Below are positions 37,089 through 46,273 of a stretch of DNA of 64,000 bases, piece after piece. Source of the DNA: Bacteroidota bacterium (GTDB lineage: Bacteria > Bacteroidota > Bacteroidia > Bacteroidales > VadinHA17); NCBI GenBank assembly GCA_012729475.1, contig JAAYDB010000021.1, positions 1 to 64,000 of the forward strand. The letters are read 5' to 3'. The number at the start of each line of letters is the position of its first letter. The stretch's first letter is position 1. The notes under the pieces are model-generated. The model saw only the letters and a program-made list of their open reading frames with translations. It ran no database searches and was not told the origin of the DNA. Both the position numbers and the translations under genes were made by a program.

Positions 37089-37107
37089 GAGGAAATATTC
37101 CAGTACA

Positions 37108-39459
37108 ATGGCAGGTATTGAAAAGAAGAAAAAATATCTTATAGGGTTTTGGGCCTTAGTATGTTTGCCTATTCTGGCAGCCATTCTGATTTTCATCTTG
37201 ATATCCAGGGAGAAATTAGGGCCTATGCCCTCTTTTGATGAACTGGAGAATCCGCAGTATTTTCTCGCCGCCGAAGTTTATTCAGAGGATGAAGTGCTTC
37301 TTGGTACAATAAGTATTGAAAACAGGAGCTGGACAGAGTATAATGATTTATCTCCGTATCTTATCAATGCTCTTATCGCAACAGAAGATATAAGGTATTA
37401 CAGACATTCCGGTATCGACATACGCGGGATAGCACGGGCTATTGTCCGGACCATACTGATGGGACAGCGTACAGGCGGCGGAAGTACTATTACACAGCAG
37501 CTTGCCAAACAGCTCTATCCAAGGGATACAGCCAGTGTCTCCCCTTTCGTGAGGACAATGAGACTGGGGATGGCAAAATTCAAGGAATGGCAGACAGCAG
37601 TGAAGCTTGAGAGAAGCTATACCAAGGAAGAGATAATAGCAATGTATCTTAATAAGTACGACTTCAATTATAATGCAATAGGTATTAAATCAGCTTCCCG
37701 TGTTTATTTCAATACCACTCCCGATTCACTTAAGATAGAGGACGCTGCTGTGATGATAGGGATGTTAAAAGCATCCACTCTCTATAATCCCATACGTAAT
37801 CCTGAACGTATGTTAAGCAGAAGGAACATTGTTCTGTCACAGATGGCAAAATATGGTTATCTGCCAAAAGTTGTCGCAGATTCCTTAAAAGCTTTGCCAA
37901 TTGTCACTGATTTTCAGATAGAGGATCACAATACCGGTCTGGCCACTTATCTGAGGGAATACCTCAGGAATATCATGATGAGGCCGGAACCGGATCCCGA
38001 CAGGTATGTAAGGCAATCATCTTATGAAGAAGCCTTGTGGGACTGGGAGAATAACGAACTGTATGGCTGGTGTAAAAAGAATAAAAAACCAGACGGATCG
38101 GATTATGACATCTACCGCGATGGCCTGAAGATTTATACCACTATCAATTCGAAGATGCAACAATATGCAGAAGAGTCTTTAAGAGAACACCTTTCTGAAG
38201 AATTGCAACCTGCATTCTTTGAAAGGGCGAAAAGATTCAGAAACCCTCCTTATTCCAACGATCTGACAAGAAGACAGATAGATGATATATTAATGACTGC
38301 TCTGAGACAGAGCGACAGGTATTACAGCTTAAGAAGAGCAGGAGTAACAGAAGATTCTATTATGAAGGTTTTCAACACAGAATTTAAGATGAAGGTCTTC
38401 AGCTGGGATGGAGAAAAGGATACTGTTATGACTCCGCTTGATTCCATAAGGTATTATAAATATTTCATCAGATCGGGTTTTATGGTAGAAGATCCCACAA
38501 ACGGACATGTAAAAGCTTATGTGGGAGGTCCCGATTTCAGATATTTCAAATACGATGCGGTGACACAGCAGAGGAGGCAGATAGGAAGTACAATAAAGCC
38601 CTTTCTGTATACCATTGCAATGCAGAACGGCTATTCTCCCTGTTATGAAGTGGAAAACATCCCACGGTCATTTTATGATTTTGCCACAGATACTATCTAT
38701 ACTCCCCGTAGTTCGGGTCCCAAAGCCTATCACGGGAAGATGGTTACTCTTAAATGGGGGCTTTCGCAATCAGAAAACTACATCTCCGCCTGGCTCATAC
38801 AACAGTTCAGCCCTGCTACTGTAGCAGATATAATGCATAAGATGGGGATAAGAAGCTTTATTGATCCTGTAAATTCTATCTTTCTTGGTACTTCTGATGT
38901 TAAGCTTGAAGAGATGGTAGGGGCATATTCCACATTTGCCAATAAAGGTATCTACACACGTCCCATGTATGTAACAAGGATAGAGGATAAGAACGGGAAT
39001 GTTCTGGCAAGGTTAATTCCCAGGATTGAAGAAGTATTGACAGAGGAGGCTGCTTACCTTATGGTTAATCTTCTCCAGGGTGTTGTCCAGTCGGGGACAG
39101 CCATAAGGTTGCGGTATGAGCCGTATATGCTTATGAACCAGATAGGAGGTAAGACCGGGACTACCCAGGAACAGTCTGATGGCTGGTTCATGGGTGTTAC
39201 TCCAAAGCTTGTTGGAGGAGTATGGAGTGGCTGGGAGGATCGTGCAATCCATTTTGAAACCATTTCGGAAGGACAGGGAGCAAATATGGCTCTCCCTATT
39301 TTTGGCAAATTCCTTAAAAAAGTATATAATGATCCGGAGCTGGGTATTCTGGAAGCAGAGGAGTTTGAACGCCCTCCGGGTTTTAACCTGGAACTGGATT
39401 GTGAAAAACTCAAGCGGGAAAGTATGCGGCGCACAAATTCCATTAATGAAAGATATTAA
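37108..39459 (+). CDS. Bifunctional penicillin-binding protein (PBP1A-type)
   Basis: Inner-membrane enzyme that polymerises and cross-links peptidoglycan. After a short cytoplasmic tail and one helix (FWALVCLPILAAILIFILI) comes a GT51 transglycosylase domain with ATEDIRYYRHSGID (catalytic Glu93) and GGGSTITQQLAKQLYPRD. A transpeptidase domain follows with SxxK (STIK, Ser494), SxN (SEN in LSQSENYISAW) and KTG (KTGTT near 682). All catalytic motifs are present. The 783-residue length is typical of class A PBPs. Start: ATG preceded by a GGAGG. A GTTGAAG-type repeat lies 16 nt past its stop. Confidence 0.95.
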   Translation: MAGIEKKKKYLIGFWALVCLPILAAILIFILISREKLGPMPSFDELENPQYFLAAEVYSEDEVLLGTISIENRSWTEYNDLSPYLINALIATEDIRYYRHSGIDIRGIARAIVRTILMGQRTGGGSTITQQLAKQLYPRDTASVSPFVRTMRLGMAKFKEWQTAVKLERSYTKEEIIAMYLNKYDFNYNAIGIKSASRVYFNTTPDSLKIEDAAVMIGMLKASTLYNPIRNPERMLSRRNIVLSQMAKYGYLPKVVADSLKALPIVTDFQIEDHNTGLATYLREYLRNIMMRPEPDPDRYVRQSSYEEALWDWENNELYGWCKKNKKPDGSDYDIYRDGLKIYTTINSKMQQYAEESLREHLSEELQPAFFERAKRFRNPPYSNDLTRRQIDDILMTALRQSDRYYSLRRAGVTEDSIMKVFNTEFKMKVFSWDGEKDTVMTPLDSIRYYKYFIRSGFMVEDPTNGHVKAYVGGPDFRYFKYDAVTQQRRQIGSTIKPFLYTIAMQNGYSPCYEVENIPRSFYDFATDTIYTPRSSGPKAYHGKMVTLKWGLSQSENYISAWLIQQFSPATVADIMHKMGIRSFIDPVNSIFLGTSDVKLEEMVGAYSTFANKGIYTRPMYVTRIEDKNGNVLARLIPRIEEVLTEEAAYLMVNLLQGVVQSGTAIRLRYEPYMLMNQIGGKTGTTQEQSDGWFMGVTPKLVGGVWSGWEDRAIHFETISEGQGANMALPIFGKFLKKVYNDPELGILEAEEFERPPGFNLELDCEKLKRESMRRTNSINERY

Positions 39460-39475
39460 CTGGCAGGAAGAAAGA

Positions 39476-39513
39476 AGGTTGAAGAAGTTGAAGAGGTTGA
39501 GGTTGAAGGGTTA
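39476..39513 (+). repeat. GTTGAAG-type tandem repeat element, copy 1
   Basis: Units AGGTTGAAG, AAGTTGAAG, AGGTTG, AGGTTGAAG and GGTTAA follow each other with a roughly 9-bp period, 16 nt after the PBP1A stop. A near-identical element lies in opposite orientation at 53241-53279. The stretch is not in a supported gene. Confidence 0.8.
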
Positions 39514-39605
39514 ATAGAAAAAAAACTGACTTTTGTACAAAGCAGGAAAAAGATATCACTGGTCGTGATTGTCGGGTATTTTTGATTATTAAGGAGTTGA
39601 CAAAA

Positions 39606-40967
39606 TCAGCCAAAGAGAGATCTTACAAGGTTTTCTATCTTTTCAACAGGGCAAATCTCAATATCCAGTCCTTTTACCAATATGTTTTTATGATATTTTG
39701 AAAGATATATTTTCCTGAACCCCATTTTGGAAGCTTCTTTAACTCTCTGTTCTATCCTGGAGACGGGTCGTATCTCTCCTGACAAACCTGTTTCTCCGGC
39801 AAAACAGATATTTTTTGGGATAGGTATGTCGAGGTTGGATGACAGGACAGAACTGACTATTGCCATATCGATTGCAGGATCATTTACTTTCAGACCACCT
39901 GCAATATTCAGAAAGACATCTCTTACAGCCAGTCTGAATCCGGCTCTTTTTTCGAGTACAGCAAGCAGCATATTTAGCCGGCGTATGTCAAATCCTGTTG
40001 TATTACGCTGAGGGGTTCCGTAAACGGCGCTGCTTACCAGTGCCTGTATCTCAATGAGGAAAGGCCTGATACCGTCTATTGTTGCAGCTATTGATATTCC
40101 ACTCAGAGGATCATCATGCTGATTAATGAACAGTTCAGAAGGATTACTTATTTCCTGAAGACCCTTCTCTGTCATTTCAAATATCCCCAGTTCAGAAGTA
40201 GAGCCAAACCTGTTTTTTACAGGTCGCAACAGACGGTATACATAGTTATTGTCTCCTTCAAAATAAAGTACCACATCTACAATATGTTCAAGGATTTTCG
40301 GTCCGGCAAGGGTGCCATCCTTGGTGATGTGTCCGATGAGCAAGACAGGAATACCTGTTGTTTTGGAATATTTCAGCAGTTGGGCCGCACATTCCCTGAC
40401 CTGTGATACAGAGCCTGCAGGGGATTCTAATAGTCCTGTACTCATTGTCTGTATCGAGTCAACAATGATCAGTCCTGGTTTAATATTTTCGGAATGGGTA
40501 AGTATATTTTCGATTTCTGTTTCTCCCAGAATATAGCAGGCATTAGTCGAAACCCTCAGCCTTTGTGCTCTCAGCCTTATCTGTTCACTGCTTTCTTCCC
40601 CTGAGACATATAGGATTTTGACACTCTCCATTGTAAGAGCCAGTTGAAGAGCCAGTGTTGATTTACCTATTCCGGGCTCTCCTCCGAGAAGTATAAGAGA
40701 CCCGCTCACCATGCCTCCTCCGAGTATTCTGTCCAGTTCGGAAGATCCGGTTTTGTATCTGCCCTTTTCGTCTGCCTCTATGTCATTGAGGAGTACAGGA
40801 GATCTTTTTTCTATATTTTTTATCAGTGATCTTTCATGAAGAGGAGAAGGAGTAATAATTTCTTCATGATAAGTGTTCCATTCCTGGCAGACCGGACACC
40901 TGCCGATCCATTTGGGAGACTCTGCTCCGCAATTCTGGCAGACAAATACTGTCTTTACTTTTGGCAT
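39606..40967 (-). CDS. radA: DNA repair protein RadA/Sms
   Basis: RecA-related ATPase that helps process recombination intermediates by promoting branch migration. It has the N-terminal zinc finger (CQNCGAESPKWIGRCPVC), Walker A GGEPGIGKSTLALQL, the RadA-specific KNRFGSTSELGIFEM motif and a C-terminal Lon-protease-like domain (AGGLKVNDPAIDMAIVSSVL). The 453-residue length is normal. It is last in the panC-panD-flippase-radA run, 10 nt after the flippase gene. The association with pantothenate genes has no obvious functional logic. Confidence 0.96.
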   Translation of the reverse strand: MPKVKTVFVCQNCGAESPKWIGRCPVCQEWNTYHEEIITPSPLHERSLIKNIEKRSPVLLNDIEADEKGRYKTGSSELDRILGGGMVSGSLILLGGEPGIGKSTLALQLALTMESVKILYVSGEESSEQIRLRAQRLRVSTNACYILGETEIENILTHSENIKPGLIIVDSIQTMSTGLLESPAGSVSQVRECAAQLLKYSKTTGIPVLLIGHITKDGTLAGPKILEHIVDVVLYFEGDNNYVYRLLRPVKNRFGSTSELGIFEMTEKGLQEISNPSELFINQHDDPLSGISIAATIDGIRPFLIEIQALVSSAVYGTPQRNTTGFDIRRLNMLLAVLEKRAGFRLAVRDVFLNIAGGLKVNDPAIDMAIVSSVLSSNLDIPIPKNICFAGETGLSGEIRPVSRIEQRVKEASKMGFRKIYLSKYHKNILVKGLDIEICPVEKIENLVRSLFG

Positions 40968-40977
40968 GAGTTTATTT

Positions 40978-42006
40978 TTACCTGGTTTCCAAAGGGTTTT
41001 GTTTCCTGAATAATTTCCTTCCGAAAAGCATATAAAAAGATATTGGACCGAGTATCAGTTCGAATAATATCTGTGATTCATGAGCCAGCAGAGCATATAT
41101 CAGGCCATCTTCCAGAATGACTCCATGGACTACCGCAAGGCCTCTTGAGACAAAATAATGGAAGGCACCAATACCACCCTGGACGGGCACTGACATGGCA
41201 AGACCGCCAATAACAAGAATGAAGAACGAATCTGTAAAGGAAATATCGGAAGTACTTTCCACAGCAAAGAAGACAACCCATGTCATAAGGGCATAATTGA
41301 GCCAGATAAAGACTGTATGAAAAATGAATTCCCATTTATTTTCAAGCCTGGTAATGGTATTCAATCCATTGATAACTCCTTTGATAAGATCAAATATCTT
41401 GGCTATGAACTTGATTTTTTTCAGATTCTTCCGGTATCTGATTAATAATAAGAGAAAAACGATACAGATGAGTGCTGCTATCGCCCAAATAATCCATGTT
41501 GTTCCTAAGTTGGAAAGAATTTTTTCTCTGAAAGGTGTCAGAAAATGTGTTTTCAGGAATTCATTAATAAGTTTTCCGCTTGTAAAGATCAGAATGATCA
41601 GCAGGGCAATAACAGATAAAAGATCTATAGTCCTTTCGATGATCACTGTTCCTATCAGTTGATCGACAGGTAGTTTTTCTTTTTTCCCGAGAGCCATGCA
41701 TCTGGTTATTTCCCCCATACGTGGCAGGGCGAGATTTGCCAGGTATCCCACCATAAGGGCATGAAAAGTATGCCAGAATGAAGTGCGGTATCCCAGAGGC
41801 CGTATCAGCAATTGCCATCGCCGGGCACGGCTGAGATATGCTATCAGACCGAAAAATACAGATAACAACAACCAGTAGTAATCAGCATTTTTCAGCCCTT
41901 CTAAAAGCTTTGAGAAATCAACACTCCGGAAAGCAAGCCAGAGAAGAAGTATCCCGATAGAAAAAAGAATAATAAATTTTAATACACGGATGATCTTTCT
42001 CTTCAA
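40978..42006 (-). CDS. Flippase-like membrane protein (LPG synthase TM region/UPF0104)
   Basis: A 342-residue integral membrane protein of the lysylphosphatidylglycerol-synthase TM-region (YbhN/UPF0104) group, lacking the soluble synthase domain. It has about eight helices; the family core is LLSVFFGLIAYLSRARRWQL, GYLANLALPRMGEITRC and PVQGGIGAFHYFVSRGLA. Such proteins are thought to move lipids or lipid-linked sugars, but the substrate here is unknown. The start codon appears to be TTG (42006), one base after the panD stop, with no good ATG nearby. That spacing implies tight coupling to panD. Confidence 0.85.
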   Translation of the reverse strand: MKRKIIRVLKFIILFSIGILLLWLAFRSVDFSKLLEGLKNADYYWLLLSVFFGLIAYLSRARRWQLLIRPLGYRTSFWHTFHALMVGYLANLALPRMGEITRCMALGKKEKLPVDQLIGTVIIERTIDLLSVIALLIILIFTSGKLINEFLKTHFLTPFREKILSNLGTTWIIWAIAALICIVFLLLLIRYRKNLKKIKFIAKIFDLIKGVINGLNTITRLENKWEFIFHTVFIWLNYALMTWVVFFAVESTSDISFTDSFFILVIGGLAMSVPVQGGIGAFHYFVSRGLAVVHGVILEDGLIYALLAHESQILFELILGPISFYMLFGRKLFRKQNPLETR

Positions 42007-42007
42007 C

Positions 42008-42358
42008 TCAGATCAGTTTATTGGTTTTTGTATCGGGAAAAATAATGACAGGCTTGTATTTGACAGCCTCATCAGGATCCATCAGGGCATAAGACATTAT
42101 CAGCAGAATGTCGCCAGGCTGAACCAGTCGTGCTGCTGCACCGTTCAGACTTATTTCACCTGATCCTCTCTGTGCTTTAATCACATAAGTCTCAAATCTT
42201 TGTCCGTTATTCAGGTTAAGGACATGAACTTTTTCATTCTCAATAAGCTTTGCAGCGTCGGTCAGCTCTTCGTCTATTGTAATACTGCCAATGTAGTTAA
42301 GGTTTGCACCTGTAACCGTCACCCTGTGAATCTTCGATTTTAAAACCTCTATTAACAT
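42008..42358 (-). CDS. panD: Aspartate 1-decarboxylase
   Basis: Pyruvoyl enzyme that makes beta-alanine from aspartate for pantothenate and CoA. The self-processing site is Gly24-Ser25 in YIGSITID; after cleavage Ser25 becomes the pyruvoyl cofactor. N-terminal [20 protein letters not shown] (20 residues) is highly typical, and 116 residues is normal. It lies between panC (53 nt upstream) and the flippase gene (1 nt downstream), so both beta-alanine supply and its ligation to pantoate are co-expressed. panB and panE are not in the window. Confidence 0.97.
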   Translation of the reverse strand: MLIEVLKSKIHRVTVTGANLNYIGSITIDEELTDAAKLIENEKVHVLNLNNGQRFETYVIKAQRGSGEISLNGAAARLVQPGDILLIMSYALMDPDEAVKYKPVIIFPDTKTNKLI

Positions 42359-42411
42359 TTCTAACGCATATGCTTGTAAATAATGCTACAAAGTTAATTA
42401 TCCTTTTTGAT

Positions 42412-43269
42412 TCATGACAATTCAATTTCAATATTATCAATAAGTCTGATCTTTCCTGCTTTAACAGCAATACATCCGTAATAGCGTCTGTCGTTTCCCA
42501 TTTCATCTTTTCTGTTCACAGGGATGAGTTCAACATCATCCACAATTTCGAAATATTCAATCTCAAAATCCTTATGTTTTTCAATATTATTCCTTACAAA
42601 AATTTTTATATCAGGAATATCTTTCTCTTTCATCATTGATGACACTTTTCTAAGGGTATGGTATATTACCGGAGCCTGATCACGTATTCCGGGTTCAAGC
42701 AACTGGTTTCTGCTGCTCATAGCCAGGCCGTCGGTTTCACGGATAACAGGCTTTGCCGAGATCCTGATATTGAATCCGCATTGTTTTACAAGTGCCTTCA
42801 CTACAGCTACCTGCTGAAAATCTTTTATACCAAAATAGGATATGTCGGGATTAGTTAATTCAAAAAGTCTTGATACAACTTTTGCCACACCATTGAAATG
42901 TCCCGGCCGGTGAAGAGCTTCCATTACCTTGTCGAGATTACCAAAATTGAATATGCGGGTGTCTTTTTCCGGATATATCTCTTTGTCGGAAGGGATGAAT
43001 ACCAAATCATTTCCGCGTAGTACTCCTTGAAGCATTTCAAGGTCTTTTTCAGTATTTCTGGGATAGTTTTTCAGATCTTCTTTATCATTGAATTGTTCAG
43101 GGTTTACATAGATACTTACAATCACGGTTTCACATTCTCTGATAGCACTCAGCACCAGTGATAAGTGCCCCTCATGAAGAGCCCCCATAGTAGGTACCAG
43201 CCCTACAGGAGGAAAAATAACTTTACCGAATTTTCTGCGGAGTTCTTTTACAGTAGTAACAACCTTCAT
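42412..43269 (-). CDS. panC: Pantoate-beta-alanine ligase (pantothenate synthetase)
   Basis: Joins pantoate and beta-alanine using ATP to form pantothenate. The nucleotidyl-transferase fold shows VPTMGALHEGHLSLV (HxGH motif) near the N-terminus, FNGVAKVVSRLFELTNPD in the middle, and VIRETDGLAMSSRNQLL (KMSKS-like region). The 285-residue length is normal. It heads the run panC-panD-flippase-radA and is divergent from the glycogen-synthase-like gene; a TAAATTTG box lies about 22 bp upstream. Confidence 0.96.
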   Translation of the reverse strand: MKVVTTVKELRRKFGKVIFPPVGLVPTMGALHEGHLSLVLSAIRECETVIVSIYVNPEQFNDKEDLKNYPRNTEKDLEMLQGVLRGNDLVFIPSDKEIYPEKDTRIFNFGNLDKVMEALHRPGHFNGVAKVVSRLFELTNPDISYFGIKDFQQVAVVKALVKQCGFNIRISAKPVIRETDGLAMSSRNQLLEPGIRDQAPVIYHTLRKVSSMMKEKDIPDIKIFVRNNIEKHKDFEIEYFEIVDDVELIPVNRKDEMGNDRRYYGCIAVKAGKIRLIDNIEIELS

Positions 43270-43290
43270 TTTTTAAGAAAATTTAACATA

Positions 43291-43298
43291 CAAATTTA
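43291..43298 (-). promoter_or_regulatory. Candidate -7 box for panC operon
   Basis: TAAATTTG on the minus strand fits TAnnTTTG and lies 22 bp before the panC ATG. No -33 TTG at normal spacing. Confidence 0.4.
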
Positions 43299-43505
43299 AT
43301 AAAATAAGTTGCAGATTGAAGCCCCTGTTGTTTCGCATCCCCATGAGGCTGCCATGCATTGGCCTTATCTGACTTTTACAGCCATTTGCCCTTGTTCAGA
43401 GAAAGACCTCCAGATTGTATATTATCCTGCTTTTATATTCTTTTTCATCCCCGGGAGTATGTTTTCTGTTATTGAGTGTTAGTAAATTATCTCATTTTTT
43501 ATTAT

Positions 43506-43513
43506 TATCTTTG
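43506..43513 (+). promoter_or_regulatory. Candidate -7 box for the GT5-like gene
   Basis: TATCTTTG fits TAnnTTTG, placed 34 bp before the ATG at 43548. No properly spaced -33 element is seen. Confidence 0.4.
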
Positions 43514-43547
43514 CAGCTTATTAAGAAATGATATTTGAGGCAGATTA

Positions 43548-44354
43548 ATGGAAACCAGGAAGGTGTTATTCATTTCTCAGGAGATCACTCCGTATCTTAC
43601 AGAAACAAGGTTGTCAAAGGTAGGACGTTATCTTCCCCAGGGCATACAGGAAAGGGGCAAGGAGATACGCACATTTATGCCAAGATATGGTTGTATTAAT
43701 GAGCGGAGGAATCAACTGCATGAAGTGATCAGGCTCTCAGGAATGAACCTGATAATTGATGATACGGATCATCCTCTCATCATAAAAGTTGCATCAATAC
43801 AGAGCGCCAGGATGCAGGTTTATTTCATTGATAATGATGATTATTTTCACAGAAAACATATTTTCGCCGATTCAAATGGCCGGGAATTTGAAGATAATGA
43901 TGAGCGTGCTCTCTTCTTTGCCAGGGGGGTAATCGAGACGGTTAAGAAATTGAGGTGGGCTCCTGACATAGTGCATTGTCATGGCTGGATGTCAGCCCTC
44001 GTTCCGGTATATCTTCGGAGTGTATATAGTGATGACCCTCTTTTTCAGAACTATAAAATAATATATTCAATTTATAATAATGACTTTAAAACGCCATTCC
44101 GTTCAACTTTTGCAGACAAATTGCGTTTTGACGGAATAGACGGAGAAAACCTGAAACTCATAAATAATCCTGATTTTATCAATATATCAAAACTGGCCAT
44201 TAAATATTCAGATGGGATAATTATTGGAAGTGAGGATATTAACGAGGATCTGGTGAAGTATGTAAGGACGATTGATAAGCCGGTTCTCCCATATCAGGAT
44301 GAAGAGGTATATATTGATGCCTACAATGAATTTTACGACAATCTTCTGTCATAA
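43548..44354 (+). CDS. Standalone N-terminal domain of a GT5 glycogen/starch synthase
   Basis: A 268-residue protein corresponding only to the N-terminal Rossmann half of glycogen/starch synthase (GT5). It opens with KVLFISQEITPYLTETRLSK and retains PDIVHCHGWMSALVPVYLRS and a degenerate domain end (YSDGIIIGSEDINEDLV). The KxGGL glucosyl-donor motif is absent (SKVGRYLPQG takes its place), and the whole C-terminal donor-binding half is missing. The ORF ends in a clean stop with no second half downstream, so this is a stable short form, not a recent break. It is probably not a synthase. glmS follows after 64 nt. Confidence 0.8.
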   Translation: METRKVLFISQEITPYLTETRLSKVGRYLPQGIQERGKEIRTFMPRYGCINERRNQLHEVIRLSGMNLIIDDTDHPLIIKVASIQSARMQVYFIDNDDYFHRKHIFADSNGREFEDNDERALFFARGVIETVKKLRWAPDIVHCHGWMSALVPVYLRSVYSDDPLFQNYKIIYSIYNNDFKTPFRSTFADKLRFDGIDGENLKLINNPDFINISKLAIKYSDGIIIGSEDINEDLVKYVRTIDKPVLPYQDEEVYIDAYNEFYDNLLS

Positions 44355-44418
44355 TTCCATATTATTTAAACAAAATACTTAAATTCGGACCTGATTTACT
44401 AAATCCCCGGATAGATAT

Positions 44419-46254
44419 ATGTGCGGAATAGTTGGTTACATCGGATCCAAACCTGCCCGTGAAATAATCATTAATGGTCTAAAGCGTCTTGAATACCGTG
44501 GTTACGACTCTGCGGGGCTTGCTCTTGTAAATGGAGATGCCAGGATCTTTAAATGCAAAGGCAGGGTAAAAGACCTCGAAGAGATGGTCAGCAAGTCGGA
44601 TTTTAACGGCACCATTGGTATGGGACATACCAGGTGGGCTACTCACGGAGAACCTAATGAGCTGAATGCCCATCCACAGATGTCCTTTAAAGGTAATTTC
44701 ATTGTGGTTCATAATGGGATTATTGAGAACTATGCTCTTTTAAAAAAGCATCTGGAGAGCAGGGGCATTGAGTTCAGCAGCCAGACTGACACTGAAGTGC
44801 TGGCTAATCTCATGGAACATTTATATATCGAAGGCGACCTGACTGCCGAACAGGCTGTCACCCTGGCCCTCAACAGGGTTGAAGGTGCTTACGGTCTGGC
44901 TATTATTTGCACAAAGGAGCCGGATAAGCTCTTTGCCGCCAAAAAAGGCAGTCCATTGGTCATTGGTGTAGGAGAGGGAGAGAATTTCATAGCTTCCGAT
45001 GCCACTCCCATTGTCGAATATACCCAAAGGGTTATCTATCTCAATGATGACGACCTTGCTATAATAAAGAAGGAAGAACTGATGCTTAAAACTATCCGTG
45101 TTGAAAAAATAGAACCGGTAGTGAAAGAGATTGATCTGAAAATAGGAGAGATCGATAAAGAGGGATATCCTCATTTTATGTTGAAGGAGATATTTGAACA
45201 GCCAAGAGCTATTCATGATACTTTCAGAGGAAGAGTTCTTCCCGATCATTCCGGGATAATGCTGGGAGGCCTTCATCAGGTTCTGGAAACAGTATCACAG
45301 GCAGAAAGGATTATTATCATTGCATGCGGCACTTCATGGCATGCCGGACTTATTGGTGAATATTTCTTTGAAGAATATACAAGGATCCCTGTGGAAGTTG
45401 AATATGCATCCGAATTCCGGTACAGGAATCCTATTATAAAGAAAGGCGATATAGTCATTGCCATCAGCCAGAGCGGAGAGACAGCTGATACGCTGGCTGC
45501 TGTCAAACTGGCGCGATCGAAGGGTGCCATGGTGATAGGGATATGCAATGTGGTCGGGAGCAGTATCCCGCGTGAGACTGATGCAGGAGTGTATACCCAT
45601 GCCGGTCCTGAAATAGGGGTAGCTTCAACAAAAGCTTTTACAACACAGGTGACCGTTCTTGCTATGATGGCTTTTGAGATAGGCAATATAAAAGGAGTCA
45701 TTTCAGCACAACGATACAAGGAACTGATAACCGAACTGGTTGCCATACCGCGTAAGATTGAAAAAGCGCTTGAAGCCAATGAGCAGGCTGCTGAATTAGC
45801 CGGAAATTTTGAGAAAGTACATAATGCCCTGTATCTTGGCAGGGGTTACCTTTTCCCTGTCGCTCTGGAAGGTGCTCTGAAGCTTAAAGAGATTTCTTAT
45901 ATACATGCAGAAGGTTATCCTGCTGCAGAAATGAAACATGGGCCTATTGCCCTTATCGACGAAAATATGCCGGTCATAATTATCGCTACCAAAGATGATA
46001 CTTATGAAAAGATAATAAATAATATACAGGAGATAAAAGCCAGAAAAGGTAAGGTTTATGCCATCGTTACAGAGGGAGATGAGATAATAAAGAAGATGGC
46101 TGATTATGTGCTTGAGGTACCTGAAACACTCACAGCCTTCTCATGTCTTCTGGCTGTCATTCCGCTTCAACTTCTCTCATATCATATTGCTGTACTGAGA
46201 GGATGTGATGTTGACCAACCAAGAAACCTCGCGAAATCGGTTACTGTAGAATAA
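44419..46254 (+). CDS. glmS: Glutamine-fructose-6-phosphate aminotransferase
   Basis: Makes glucosamine-6-phosphate, the first committed step to UDP-GlcNAc for peptidoglycan, lipid A and the wbp sugars encoded further on. The glutaminase domain begins MCGIVGYIGSKPAREI (Cys nucleophile after Met removal) with GMGHTRWATHGEP and HNGIIENY. Two SIS domains follow (ACGTSWHAGLIGEYFFEE, SQSGETADTLAAV), ending DQPRNLAKSVTVE. The 611-residue length is exactly typical. No glmS-ribozyme signature is seen in its 64-nt leader. The DUF4954 gene follows after 19 nt. Confidence 0.97.
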   Translation: MCGIVGYIGSKPAREIIINGLKRLEYRGYDSAGLALVNGDARIFKCKGRVKDLEEMVSKSDFNGTIGMGHTRWATHGEPNELNAHPQMSFKGNFIVVHNGIIENYALLKKHLESRGIEFSSQTDTEVLANLMEHLYIEGDLTAEQAVTLALNRVEGAYGLAIICTKEPDKLFAAKKGSPLVIGVGEGENFIASDATPIVEYTQRVIYLNDDDLAIIKKEELMLKTIRVEKIEPVVKEIDLKIGEIDKEGYPHFMLKEIFEQPRAIHDTFRGRVLPDHSGIMLGGLHQVLETVSQAERIIIIACGTSWHAGLIGEYFFEEYTRIPVEVEYASEFRYRNPIIKKGDIVIAISQSGETADTLAAVKLARSKGAMVIGICNVVGSSIPRETDAGVYTHAGPEIGVASTKAFTTQVTVLAMMAFEIGNIKGVISAQRYKELITELVAIPRKIEKALEANEQAAELAGNFEKVHNALYLGRGYLFPVALEGALKLKEISYIHAEGYPAAEMKHGPIALIDENMPVIIIATKDDTYEKIINNIQEIKARKGKVYAIVTEGDEIIKKMADYVLEVPETLTAFSCLLAVIPLQLLSYHIAVLRGCDVDQPRNLAKSVTVE

Positions 46255-46273
46255 CCCTAAAATACAAACCCTT

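Larger units (their letters stand above)
43270..43547. other. Divergent intergenic region between panC and the GT5-like gene
   Basis: A 278-bp region with no supportable gene. It contains a -7 box for each side (TAAATTTG at 43291-43298 minus; TATCTTTG at 43506-43513 plus). No hairpin or repeat stands out in between. Confidence 0.55.

Noticed and set aside
39555-39569. ATCAC/GTGAT hairpin between the PBP1A and radA genes as a terminator
   Set aside because: Only 5 AT-containing base pairs and the T-run is over 10 nt away, so support is too weak.
44355-44418. glmS ribozyme upstream of glmS
   Set aside because: The 64-nt gap is too short for the ribozyme and shows none of its conserved core.
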